DNA from: Gordonia alkaliphila
Lineage (GTDB): Bacteria; Actinomycetota; Actinomycetes; Mycobacteriales; Mycobacteriaceae
Direction: 5' to 3'
DNA: 64,000 nt
NCBI RefSeq assembly: GCF_023017165.1
Contig: NZ_JALKBW010000001.1
Coordinates: forward strand, 1,240,001 to 1,304,000
Part shown: one piece after another, positions 54,557 to 64,000 of the stretch
How the letters are laid out: each line of letters starts with the position of its first letter
Position numbering within the stretch: the first letter of the stretch is position 1
Made by a program: the position numbers and the translations under genes
The notes under the pieces: generated by a model
Databases searched by the model: none
Seen by the model: only the letters and a program-made list of their open reading frames with translations
Told to the model about the DNA's origin: nothing

Positions 54557-54588
54557 GATGTCGGTTCGCGGGCGCGCCGCGCCGTCGA

Positions 54589-56064
<1,476 letters not shown>

Positions 56065-56167
56065 TCAGCGCACGATTCGACACCCGCATATAGCGCATAG
56101 ACGTTCCGTAGTATCCGACGTACAATCCTCCGTCTTTCGATGGATGAGAAGATAGGTCGTGCCCGAC

Positions 56168-56173
56168 TAACGT
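56168..56173 (+). promoter_or_regulatory. -10 box TAACGT, leaderless start
   Basis: TAACGT, 7 nt, then ATG 56181 of the broken MFS gene. Confidence 0.45.
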
Positions 56174-56180
56174 CCTAGTC

Positions 56181-57756
56181 ATGACTACTGTCCAGAATTC
56201 TGCGCCGGAGCCCCCGGAGCACTTGCAGGGCTCCCGCCGTTGGTGGGCGCTCGGCGTGCTCTCGCTGGGTCTGGCGATGATCGTGATGGACGGCACCATC
56301 GTCGCCGTCTCGCTGCCGACCATCATCGACGACCTCCACCTCGACCTCACCGACGGACAGTGGATCAACTCCCTGTACGCGATCGTGCTCGCGGCCCTGC
56401 TGCTGACCGCCGCAGCACTCGGCGACCGGTTCGGTCGCCGGAACATCTTCATCATCGGTATCGCCCTGTTCATCGGCGGCAGCACCTGGGCCGCCCTCAG
56501 CGGTAGCGCCGAACTGCTGATCAGCGCCCGCGTCCTCCAGGGCATCGGCGGCGCGTGCATTCTGCCGTCGACGCTGGCCACGGTCAGCGACACCTTCCGC
56601 GGCAAGGCCCGCGCCGCTGCCTTCGGCGTGTGGGGCGCCGTGATCTCCGGCGCGGCCGCGCTCGGCCCGCTGCTCGGTGGCTGGCTCACCAGCTCCTTCT
56701 CGTGGGAGTGGATCTTCTGGGTCAACGTGCCGGTCGGTCTCGTGCTGATCGTCGCCGCCTTCATCGTGGTCCCCGAGACCCGCTCGCCGGTGCAACGTCG
56801 CGGCTCCCATCGGCGACCTGCACATCCTCGGCTTCACGTGGTCGCGGGACATGCCGATCTCGATTGTCCCGGTGGCGCTGCTGATCTCGATCGTGGCGCT
56901 CGTGCTGTTCATGTTCTGGGAGCGTCACCGCGCCCAGAATCAACGTGCCGCTCTGCTCGACCTGAACCTGTTCTTCATCCCCACCTTCAGCTGGGGCAAT
57001 GTGGCCGCGATGATGATCGCCATCGGCGAGTTCGGTTTGATCTTCGTGCTGCCGCTCTACCTGATCAACGCGGTGGGCCTGGGCACGATGACGGCCGGTT
57101 ACGTCCTGGCGGCGATGGCCGCGGGCGCGTTCTTCTCCGGCGCCATGGCCCGCCACGTGGCCGCGGTGATCGGCGCGGCCGGCACCGTCCTGGTGGGCGT
57201 CCTGCTGGAGTTCATCGGCGTGATCACGTTGGGCCTCACCATTCACGCGAACTCGTCGGTGTGGATGATCGCCGGCATCTTGTTGATCTACGGCACCGGT
57301 CTGGGCTTGGCCTCGGCCCAGCTGACCAGCACCGTCCTGCGCGACATCCCGCTGGACGCGTCCGGCCAGGGCTCGGCCACGCAGAGCACGGTCCGGCAGA
57401 TCGGTTCGGCCTTCGGCGCCGCGATCATGGGCTCGGTGCTGTCCATCGGCCTGGGTCACTTCCTGACCTCGCTGTCCGGTCCCGCCGGTGCGATGGCCGA
57501 GGCCACGCGCAGCTCCGCGGGCGGTGTGATCACCGCGCTGCGTGAGCACGGCGGCGAAGAAGCCGTGGTCCGGGCCCTGTCGGACGGTTTCGCCGACGCC
57601 ACCCGGTGGACGCTCTACGCCACGTCGATCTTCCTGTTCCTCGGCTTCGCCGTGTCCGTGGCGGTGTGGTTCGCCTCGCGCAAGGCGCCGGAGGATCCGA
57701 TCGCCGACGACGAGGATGCCCCCGAGCCGGATCCGGTTCCGGCGACGGTCTCCTGA
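56181..57756 (+). pseudogene. DHA2-type MFS transporter, broken by an internal deletion/frameshift
   Basis: The first part (56181 to about 56800) encodes six helices of an EmrB/QacA pump: IVMDGTIVAVSLPTI, ALGDRFGRR (motif A), FRGKARAAAFGVWG, up to VVPETRSPVQ. The rest is in another frame, starting about PIGDLHILGFTWSRDMP and running through the remaining helices to DPVPATVS at 57756. Between SPVQ and PIGD the usual stretch with helix 7 (about 35 residues) is missing, so this is a small deletion that also changed frame, not a simple sequencing slip. The 3' part could be translated alone from ATG 56851, but would not make a full pump. Confidence 0.8.
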
Positions 57757-57765
57757 CCCTCTGAT

Positions 57766-57805
57766 GCACTCGACCCCCGGCCCTGATGGGCCGGGGGTCG
57801 AGTGC
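57766..57805. terminator. Bidirectional hairpin terminator
   Basis: An 18-bp perfect stem (57766-57783 with 57788-57805) and a TGAT loop, between the convergent MFS pseudogene and the TrpB-like gene. Confidence 0.85.
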
Positions 57806-57822
57806 TTGCTGGACCGGAAAGG

Positions 57823-59124
57823 TCAGAAGCCGCCGTCGAGGAAGTCCGCGTAGGCCGGCAGGTCGAGCTGACCGTGGCCGGACAGGCCGATCACGACGAC
57901 CTCTTCCTTGTCGCTGTTCGCCACGTGCGCGGCGCAGGCGGCGATCGCGTGGGTCGACTCCGGCGCGGGCACGATCCCCTGCGTCCGGGCGAACTGCACG
58001 CCCGCGGAGAAGGCGTCGTGCTGGTCGACGGCGATGCCCTCCACCAGGCCGAGCTCCACCGTGTGGCTCAGCGCAGGCGCCATGCCGTGGTAGCGCAGAC
58101 CGCCGGCGTGGATCGGGTCCGGCACGAAATCCATGCCCAGCGTGTGCATCTTCAGCAGCGGCGTCAGGCCGGCCACGTCACCGTGGTCGTAGCGGTACTC
58201 GCCCTGCGTGATCGACGGGCAGGCGCTCGGCTCCGCGGCGACGATGCGCGGGTTGCTGCGACCGTGGATCTTCTCCCGCAGGAACGGGAACGCCAGACCT
58301 GCGAGGTTGGATCCGCCTCCGGCACAACCGAAGACGACATCGGCGCCGCCGGGCTCCACGGCGTACAGCTGGTCGACGGCCTCCTGGCCGATGACGCTCT
58401 GGTGCAGCACCACATGGTTCAGCACACTGCCGAGCGCGTAGCGGGTGTCCGGGTTCTGCGCGGCCACCTCGACGGCCTCGCTGACGGCCATGCCGAGGCT
58501 GCCGGTGGTGTGCGGATCCTTCGCGAGCATCGCGCGGCCGGCCTCGGTGAGGTCGGAGGGGCTCGGGTGCAGGGTGCCGCCGTAGGTGCGAATCAGGAAG
58601 CCGCGGTAGGGCTTCGAGTCGTACGAGGCGCGGACCTGCCACACCTCCACGTCGACCCCGAACTGCGCGCCGGCAAAGGCGAGCGCGCTGCCCCACTGAC
58701 CGGCGCCGGTCTCGGTGGTGAGCTTCTTGACCCCGTCCAGGCTGTTGTAATACGCCTGCGCCACAGCCGAATTCGTCTTGTGGCTGCCGACCGGGCTGAC
58801 GCCCTCGTACTTGACGTAGATGCGCGCCTTGGTGTTCAGCGCCTCCTCGAGACGGCGGGCACGCAGCAGCGGCGACGGCCGCCACATCTTGTAGATCTCG
58901 CGGACCGGCTCGGGGATCGGCACGTAGACCTCGTCGGTCACTTCCTGCGCGATCAGACCCGACGCGAAGAGCGGAGCGAGATCCTCCGGCCCCACGGGCT
59001 CCTTGGTGCCCGGGTGCAGGTGCGGCGGGATCGGCGTATCCAGCTCGGCGGCCAGGTTGTACCAGTGCGTCGGTACGTCCACCGTCACCAGCTCGGGGTT
59101 GGAAGCGTCAACATTGCTAGTCAT
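57823..59124 (-). CDS. TrpB-like pyridoxal-phosphate enzyme (TrpB2 type)
   Basis: A 433-aa fold-type II PLP enzyme. The Schiff-base lysine is Lys116 in PVGSHKTNSA; ETGAGQWG and GCAGGGSNLAG bind substrate and phosphate. The N-terminal extension with PTHWYNLAAEL and PPHLHPGT marks the TrpB2 branch, which lacks residues for tight TrpA contact. It can make tryptophan from serine and free indole; no trpA or other trp gene is near. ATG 59124 is backed by TACAGT 7 nt upstream. Confidence 0.9.
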   Translation of the reverse strand: MTSNVDASNPELVTVDVPTHWYNLAAELDTPIPPHLHPGTKEPVGPEDLAPLFASGLIAQEVTDEVYVPIPEPVREIYKMWRPSPLLRARRLEEALNTKARIYVKYEGVSPVGSHKTNSAVAQAYYNSLDGVKKLTTETGAGQWGSALAFAGAQFGVDVEVWQVRASYDSKPYRGFLIRTYGGTLHPSPSDLTEAGRAMLAKDPHTTGSLGMAVSEAVEVAAQNPDTRYALGSVLNHVVLHQSVIGQEAVDQLYAVEPGGADVVFGCAGGGSNLAGLAFPFLREKIHGRSNPRIVAAEPSACPSITQGEYRYDHGDVAGLTPLLKMHTLGMDFVPDPIHAGGLRYHGMAPALSHTVELGLVEGIAVDQHDAFSAGVQFARTQGIVPAPESTHAIAACAAHVANSDKEEVVVIGLSGHGQLDLPAYADFLDGGF

Positions 59125-59131
59125 GGCAGTC

Positions 59132-59137
59132 ACTGTA
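59132..59137 (-). promoter_or_regulatory. -10 box TACAGT, leaderless start of the TrpB-like gene
   Basis: On the minus strand TACAGT is followed by GACTGCC and the ATG at 59124. No Shine-Dalgarno is present. Confidence 0.5.
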
Positions 59138-59168
59138 ATGGGCAGTGGGATCGGCCACACTTGGGGAT

Positions 59169-60164
59169 ATGACGACTGCAGCGGCATGGATGGCGCACGG
59201 CTTCACCGGGCTCGACGACTTCGTCCTCGATCAGCGCGCGGTCCCGGCTCCCGGCCCCGGGGAGATCACCGTGGCGATCTCCGCCGCCGGGGTGAATCCG
59301 GCCGATCTCAAGCATGTGCGACGCGCCGCCGATCCCGCCCTGCTGCCGATGCCGATCGGCTACGAGATCGCCGGGACGGTGACCGCGGTGGGCCCCGGAG
59401 CACGACTTGGCTGCGGCACCGACGGGCCTGCCGCGCTCGGACGACGGGTCGCGGCGTTCCGGGTGCACGGTGGCTACGCCGAGGCGCTGACCTTCCCGGC
59501 CGCGGACGCCTTCGTCCTGGCCGAGACCGTCGACGACGAGTCCGCCGCCGGACTGCTGCTGGCCGGCTGCACGGCGGCCGAACTACTGCACCGCTGCGGA
59601 GCGACGGCCGGGCAGACCGTGGTGCTGCACGGCGCCTCGGGCGCGGTGGGGACCACGCTGCTGCAGTTGGCGCGGCGCGCGGGCGTCGTCGTGATCGGCA
59701 CCGCCGGACCGCAGCGGCAGGAGGCGGTGCGCCGCTTCGGGGGCATCCCGGTGCCCTACGGTCCCGGTCTGACCGCACGCATCCGCGCCGTCGCCCCCGG
59801 CCCGATCACCGCCGCGCTCGACTGCGCCGGGACGCCGGAGGCCATCGCGACCAGTCTGGAACTGGTGGCCGACCGGGCGCGGATCATCACCGTCGCCGCG
59901 GCGCCCGCCGCCAGTGAGCACGGCCTGGTCTTCCTGTCCGGCAGTCAGCCGGACAGCGCCGCGTTCCGCGACGGCGTCCGCGGCGAGCTGCTCCACCTGC
60001 TCGCCGCGGGCGCACTCGAAGTACCGATCGCCCGCACCTTCGACCTGCGCGCCGCCCGCGACGCACTCGAACTGGTCGCGCTCTCCGGCTCGCACGGAAA
60101 AGTGGTGCTGCGGATCAGCGGGCCACCAGAATCGGCAGCACCCCGGGACGAATCGACACGCTGA
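59169..60164 (+). CDS. Zinc-free MDR family quinone oxidoreductase
   Basis: A 331-aa medium-chain dehydrogenase/reductase. The GroES-like domain has AAGVNPADLKHVR and PIGYEIAGTVTAVG; the Rossmann motif is GASGAVGTTLLQLA. Zinc-binding cysteines are absent, which fits NADPH:quinone oxidoreductases. The start at 59169 is chosen for the conserved N-terminus; a GTG at 59145 would add eight residues. Its last 50 nt overlap the end of the convergent lipid kinase gene. Confidence 0.88.
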   Translation: MTTAAAWMAHGFTGLDDFVLDQRAVPAPGPGEITVAISAAGVNPADLKHVRRAADPALLPMPIGYEIAGTVTAVGPGARLGCGTDGPAALGRRVAAFRVHGGYAEALTFPAADAFVLAETVDDESAAGLLLAGCTAAELLHRCGATAGQTVVLHGASGAVGTTLLQLARRAGVVVIGTAGPQRQEAVRRFGGIPVPYGPGLTARIRAVAPGPITAALDCAGTPEAIATSLELVADRARIITVAAAPAASEHGLVFLSGSQPDSAAFRDGVRGELLHLLAAGALEVPIARTFDLRAARDALELVALSGSHGKVVLRISGPPESAAPRDESTR

Positions 60165-61041
60165 CCGGCGGTGCGCTGAGATAGTCGCCGTCGGTGTGCA
60201 CCGGGAGGTCGGCGTCGCCGATCAACTCGACCTGCGAGGCGGACACGATCTCGACGTATTCGCGGCCCACGTGCGCTCCGACCTTGGCCTCCTTCATCAG
60301 CGGCGCCAACTGGAGCGAGTGCACGTGGCCGTGCACGATCAGCACCTCCAACCGGCCGCTGTCGACCGACGCCGTCGGCACCATGCGGAGCCCGTGGCCG
60401 TAGTCGCCGGAGTTGGCCACCACCACGAAGTGGGCGAGTTCGTCGCGCACCTCGCCGTCGATCCTCAGGCGAACCTTCATCGGCTTCCACCGCAGGGCGG
60501 TGAGGACCGGCGCGACGCGATAGGCCAGCGGGCCCATCCACCGCAGATCGTTGATCAGCTCGGTGGCCACCGAGTCCAGGCCCACGTAGAGATTGCCGAT
60601 CGCCACGTGCGACGAACCGTCCGGCACCTCCACATCGAGGACGTCGACCATCCGGTACACGCCGTTCGCGATCACCGCGGCGATCTCGACCGGATCCTCC
60701 GGCAGACGGAGGTGGCGCGCCAGGTCGTTGCCGCGCCCGGCGGCGGCGATCCCCAGGCGGGCACCCGGGGTGTGCAGGACGCCTTCGGCGACGTCGCGGA
60801 TGTGTCCGTCACCGCCGACGGCGACGGTGATCGCACCGCGCGCGGCGGCCGCGGCGGCCACCTCGGTGGCGTGCGCGGAGCTCTGCGACTCGATCTCGGT
60901 GATGTCGGTGTATCCCCGCTCGGCCAAGGCCGCCGCCACCGCGGGCCACTGTTTGTGCGCGGCACCGCCCCCGGAGATGGGGTTGATCACCGCGACGATG
61001 GGCTGTTCGCCCCGCTCGGTCCTACCCTGCCCGGTGCTCAT
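60115..61041 (-). CDS. Diacylglycerol/lipid kinase family protein
   Basis: A 308-aa DAGK-catalytic-domain protein. AVINPISGGG is the first loop; the nucleotide motif is VGGDGHIRDVAEGV, with His in place of the usual Thr of GGDGT; AAAGRGNDLARHL follows. It phosphorylates a lipid such as diacylglycerol or a related alcohol. The ATG at 61041 overlaps the stop of the flavoprotein gene (ATGA), so both are in one operon. The combination suggests a shared lipid pathway. Confidence 0.87.
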   Translation of the reverse strand: MSTGQGRTERGEQPIVAVINPISGGGAAHKQWPAVAAALAERGYTDITEIESQSSAHATEVAAAAAARGAITVAVGGDGHIRDVAEGVLHTPGARLGIAAAGRGNDLARHLRLPEDPVEIAAVIANGVYRMVDVLDVEVPDGSSHVAIGNLYVGLDSVATELINDLRWMGPLAYRVAPVLTALRWKPMKVRLRIDGEVRDELAHFVVVANSGDYGHGLRMVPTASVDSGRLEVLIVHGHVHSLQLAPLMKEAKVGAHVGREYVEIVSASQVELIGDADLPVHTDGDYLSAPPVSVSIRPGVLPILVAR

Positions 61042-62639
61042 GGCAACAGGATCCCAGGACTCAGGAGCCCGTCGGGGTCGATCGCGTTCTTGACCGCACG
61101 CAACGCCGCGACCTGCACCTCGCCGATCTCCTGCAGGTAGGTCTCCCGGTGGTCGGTGCCGATCGCGTGATGGTGCGTGATCGACGCGCCGGCCGCACGG
61201 ATGGCGGCGTTCGCGGCGCGCTTGGCCGCGCCCCACTGTGCCAGCGGGTCTTCCAGCGCCTTGGCGATCACGGTGAAGTACAGCGAGGCGCCCGTCGGGT
61301 AGACGTGCGAGATGTGGCACATCACCACCGCCGGGGTACCGGCCGCGCCGAGCGTCTCGGTGATCGAAGCGGTCACGTCGGCCTTGAGGCGGTCGATGTT
61401 GGACCAGAAGGTGACCGTTTCCAGCGTCTCCACCAGTGCGCCGGCGTCGAGCAGCGGGTCACGCAGGTAGGGGCCGCGGAAGCGGCCGAGGCGCCAGTGC
61501 TCGCCGGGCTCGGTGCCCAGCGCGGTGCCGCCGAGGTCGGCGATCCGGGCGCTCACGTAGGTGTCGCGGCAGTCCACGTCGGCCTCGTCGCCTTCGAAGC
61601 CGACCACCATCAGGCAGCCGCCGACCGGACCGGACGACGAGGCGCTGCCCGCGCCGGATGGATTCGCCAGGTTCAGGCCGGTCTCGGCCTCATCGGACAG
61701 GCGCAGCACCGTCGGACGCACGTTGCCCTGGGCGATCGCGCGCATCGCGGCGGCGCCGGCGGCGAAGTCGGGGAAGTGCCAGCCGTAGAAGCGGCGCACG
61801 GCCGGGACCGGATGCACGCGCACCCGCACGGCGGTGACGACGCCGAGCGCTCCCTCGCTGCCGAGGAAGAGCTGCCGGAGATCGGGGCCGGCCGCCGACT
61901 TGGGCGCGGTGCCGATCTCGGCGGTGCCGATCGGGGTGGCCACGGTGAGGCCGACGACCATCTCGTCGAAGCGTCCGTAGCCGATCGACGACTGACCGGC
62001 CGACCGAGTCACGGCACAGCCGCCGACGGTGGCGCCCTCGTAGGACTGCGGGAAGTGGCCGATCTCGAAGCCGCGCTCGCCGACCAGGCGCTCGGCGTCC
62101 GGCAGCCGGGTGCCGGCCGCGAAGGTGGCGATCTGCGAGACCTCGTCGAAGTCGAGCAGCCCGGTCAGTTCCCGCAGGTCGAGACTGATCACCGGCTTTC
62201 CGCGACCCGGCGCCATGCCGCCGGTCACCGAGGTGCCGCCGGCGAACGGGTTCAGGGTGAGGCCGCGGTCCGCGCATACCGCCAGCACCGCGGTCACCTG
62301 ATCGGCGGTGGTCGGCGCGACCACCGCGTCCGGGGCGTCGCTGCCGTCGCCCTCGCGGAACTTCAGCAAGTCGGGGGTGGAGAAGCCGCGCAGGCGGGCC
62401 CGGCGGTCGGCGTCGTCGGTCGCGACCACGGCGCCGGTGGCCGTCAGGGCGGCGACGGTGTCGTCGTCGATCCGCGTGGCGGGCAGCACCGGCTCGACCG
62501 CGGCGGGAGCCGACTCGGAGATGCCGAGCATCGTGAGGGCGCCGAGTACGGACTCGGAAAGGTGCATCGGCTCGGCCGGATTGCCCCAGCGGCCGGGCTG
62601 AAAGTCGACGACGTCGACATCGATCTCACTGCGCGTCAT
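61038..62639 (-). CDS. FAD-binding oxidase, alkyl-DHAP-synthase-like
   Basis: A 533-aa VAO/PCMH-fold flavoprotein. FAD segments are PTTADQVTAVLAVC, PFAGGTSVTGGM, YEGATVGGCAVTRSAG and LFLGSEGALGVVTAV. The C-terminal HHHAIGTDHR with three histidines is typical of alkyldihydroxyacetonephosphate synthase (AGPS) and relatives. AGPS makes the ether bond of ether lipids; actinobacterial members may act on other acyl/alkyl glycerol phosphates. ATG 62639 has GGGAGAA upstream. It is divergent from tetR-glpD and coupled to the lipid kinase. Confidence 0.88.
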   Translation of the reverse strand: MTRSEIDVDVVDFQPGRWGNPAEPMHLSESVLGALTMLGISESAPAAVEPVLPATRIDDDTVAALTATGAVVATDDADRRARLRGFSTPDLLKFREGDGSDAPDAVVAPTTADQVTAVLAVCADRGLTLNPFAGGTSVTGGMAPGRGKPVISLDLRELTGLLDFDEVSQIATFAAGTRLPDAERLVGERGFEIGHFPQSYEGATVGGCAVTRSAGQSSIGYGRFDEMVVGLTVATPIGTAEIGTAPKSAAGPDLRQLFLGSEGALGVVTAVRVRVHPVPAVRRFYGWHFPDFAAGAAAMRAIAQGNVRPTVLRLSDEAETGLNLANPSGAGSASSSGPVGGCLMVVGFEGDEADVDCRDTYVSARIADLGGTALGTEPGEHWRLGRFRGPYLRDPLLDAGALVETLETVTFWSNIDRLKADVTASITETLGAAGTPAVVMCHISHVYPTGASLYFTVIAKALEDPLAQWGAAKRAANAAIRAAGASITHHHAIGTDHRETYLQEIGEVQVAALRAVKNAIDPDGLLSPGILLP

Positions 62640-62666
62640 GGTGTTCTCCCGTGTCGGATTTGCTGA

Positions 62667-62672
62667 TACAGT
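62667..62672 (+). promoter_or_regulatory. -10 box TACAGT, leaderless start of tetR
   Basis: TACAGT, 7 nt (GTGACAT), then ATG 62680, within the 40-bp divergent promoter region. Confidence 0.5.
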
Positions 62673-62679
62673 GTGACAT

Positions 62680-63318
62680 ATGGTGTCGCAGCAAATCAAC
62701 GACGACGGTTCGCCCGCTCGACGTACGGCCGCCAACGCGATCAGTGAGGATGTCATTCTCGATGCGGCGGCCAAGCTCATGGCCACGATCGGCATCCGCC
62801 GCACCACCATGGCCGACGTCGCTCGCGCCGCCGAGGTCTCCCGCGCCACGCTCTACCGACGTTTCCCCAACGTCACCGCACTCGCCGCACAGGTCACCAC
62901 CCGCGAGTTCCAGCGCGTGGCGGCCGCGGCCCGCCTGGATATCAGCGGGCCCGACCTGCCCTCCCGCGACGCCCTCATCGACGCCCTGGTGCACCTGGTG
63001 CGCGAAGCACGACGACACCCCCTGCTGCAGCGCATCATCGAACTCGATCCGGAGTTTCTGACGCCGTACCTGATTCAGCGCGGCGGCCGCACCTCGCACG
63101 GACAGCTCACCGACCTCACCGCCCTGATCACCGTCGCCCAGGGCTACGGACAGATCCGCGCGGGCACACCGTCGCGGATGGCCGCGACCGTGCTTCAGAT
63201 GGCCTGGTCGTTCGCCCTCACCGGCCCGGTCTTCGTGACCGACGACCACGGTGACCCCGATACCGAAACGCTCGACGCCGAACTCACCGACCTGCTCGAA
63301 AGGTACTTGCGCCCATGA
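62680..63318 (+). CDS. TetR family transcriptional regulator
   Basis: A 212-aa TetR. The HTH is ISEDVILDAAAKLMATIGIRRTTMADVARAAEVSRATLYRRFPN-like at about 20-65. It lies head to head with the flavoprotein gene, 40 bp apart, and its stop overlaps glpD by 4 nt. It is therefore well placed to control the flavoprotein/lipid kinase operon and glpD together. The ligand is unknown. Confidence 0.9.
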   Translation: MVSQQINDDGSPARRTAANAISEDVILDAAAKLMATIGIRRTTMADVARAAEVSRATLYRRFPNVTALAAQVTTREFQRVAAAARLDISGPDLPSRDALIDALVHLVREARRHPLLQRIIELDPEFLTPYLIQRGGRTSHGQLTDLTALITVAQGYGQIRAGTPSRMAATVLQMAWSFALTGPVFVTDDHGDPDTETLDAELTDLLERYLRP

Positions 63319-64000
63319 CCTCCTCACCCCAGTCGCCCGCCGAGGCGCTCGCCGCGCACCCCGCCATCGACACGGCCACCCTGCTGTCGCCGGCGCGCCG
63401 CGCCGAGGACCTGCGCCGGTTGACCGAGTCGCCCTCGGTCGACCTCGTGGTGATCGGCGGCGGCGTCACCGGCGCCGGCGTGGCACTCGACGCCGCCGCC
63501 CGCGGCCTGACCACCGTGCTCATCGAACGTCGCGACCTCGCCTTCGGCACCAGCCGCTGGTCGTCCAAGCTGGTCCACGGCGGCCTGCGCTACCTCGCCT
63601 CCGGCGCGGTGGGCATCGCCTACGAGAGCGCGGTGGAACGCGACTCGCTGATCTGCCGGATCGCCCCGCACCTGGTGCACCCCCTGCCGCAGGTGGTCCC
63701 GCTGCTGCCGAGCATGAAGTTCTTCGACACCGCCCTCACGTGGACCGGCTTCCTCGCCGGCGACGCCCTCCGCATCGCCGCGCGCACGCCGTCGCGCACC
63801 CTGAACCGGTCGCGCCGCATCAAGGCCGAGAAGGTCACCGCGCTGGCACCCACCGTCGCCCGCGACGGACTGCGCGGCGGGTTGCTGAACTGGGACGGGC
63901 AGCTGAACGACGACGCCCGCCTCGTGGTCGGCCTCGCGCGGACCGCGGCCGGACTGGGCGCGACGATCCTCACCCACGCCACCGCCTCGGACGTGACCGG
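63315..64000 (+). CDS. glpD: Glycerol-3-phosphate dehydrogenase (partial, C-terminus outside window)
   Basis: The first 228 codons of a GlpD/GlpA-type flavoprotein. The dinucleotide motif VVIGGGVTGAGVALDAAARG is followed by IERRDLAFGTSRWSSKLVHGGLRYL, the FAD-binding hallmark of this family. It oxidises glycerol-3-phosphate to DHAP with quinone as acceptor at the membrane. DHAP-type substrate links it to the AGPS-like flavoprotein next door. The ATG overlaps the tetR stop (ATGA). Confidence 0.93.
   Translation, partial: MTSSPQSPAEALAAHPAIDTATLLSPARRAEDLRRLTESPSVDLVVIGGGVTGAGVALDAAARGLTTVLIERRDLAFGTSRWSSKLVHGGLRYLASGAVGIAYESAVERDSLICRIAPHLVHPLPQVVPLLPSMKFFDTALTWTGFLAGDALRIAARTPSRTLNRSRRIKAEKVTALAPTVARDGLRGGLLNWDGQLNDDARLVVGLARTAAGLGATILTHATASDVT

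Overview
The window is high-GC actinobacterial DNA with the gene content and order of a mycolic-acid bacterium (Mycobacteriales), most like Gordonia. The best evidence is the block at about 33.4-46.7 kb: dnaB, rplI, rpsR, ssb, rpsF, GT87 glycosyltransferases, ponA-type PBP, DUF5318, padR, ino1. This is the order of Mycobacterium tuberculosis Rv0058 back to Rv0046c. Many genes also have a TANNNT -10 box 6-7 nt before the start codon, the mark of leaderless transcription in this group.

Layout. 1-6.9 kb: a fatty-acyl-CoA degradation set (CaiB-type CoA transferase cut by the window edge, thiolase, two acyl-CoA dehydrogenases, SDR, two hot-dog hydratases). 7.3-9.2 kb: a decayed toxin/immunity module. 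It holds the tail of a TNT-type NAD-glycohydrolase toxin, interrupted by a complete IS30-family element with a 3-bp target duplication, and an intact putative immunity gene. 9.2-18.4 kb: a third acyl-CoA dehydrogenase, an OhrR-like MarR regulator, SDRs, an LLM oxidoreductase, an MFS pump, and the valine-catabolism pair enoyl-CoA hydratase/3-hydroxyisobutyryl-CoA hydrolase. 18.6-26.9 kb: YhgE/Pip membrane protein, a secreted protein, galT-galK, a second MFS pump, an alpha/beta hydrolase. 27-33.4 kb: an acquired island with an IS3 remnant, a large MMPL transporter, its TetR regulator (two matching operators), a complete IS3 element and a small fragment. 33.4-46.7 kb: the conserved replication/ribosome/cell-wall block; DnaB carries an intein with class 3 features, and a cluster of DnaA-box-like sites lies upstream of it. 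46.9-54.4 kb: a membrane protein, a CPA2-type antiporter, and a group of response-regulator-like genes undergoing decay (IS256 remnant, histidine kinase with a 2-bp frame slip, regulators without a normal 5' end). 54.6-64 kb: argG, a broken MFS pump, a TrpB2-like enzyme, a quinone oxidoreductase, a lipid kinase, an alkyl-DHAP-synthase-like flavoprotein, TetR, and the start of glpD.

Several long antisense open frames (over 700 codons) are GC-bias shadows of real genes and were left out. No rRNA, tRNA or CRISPR array was seen.
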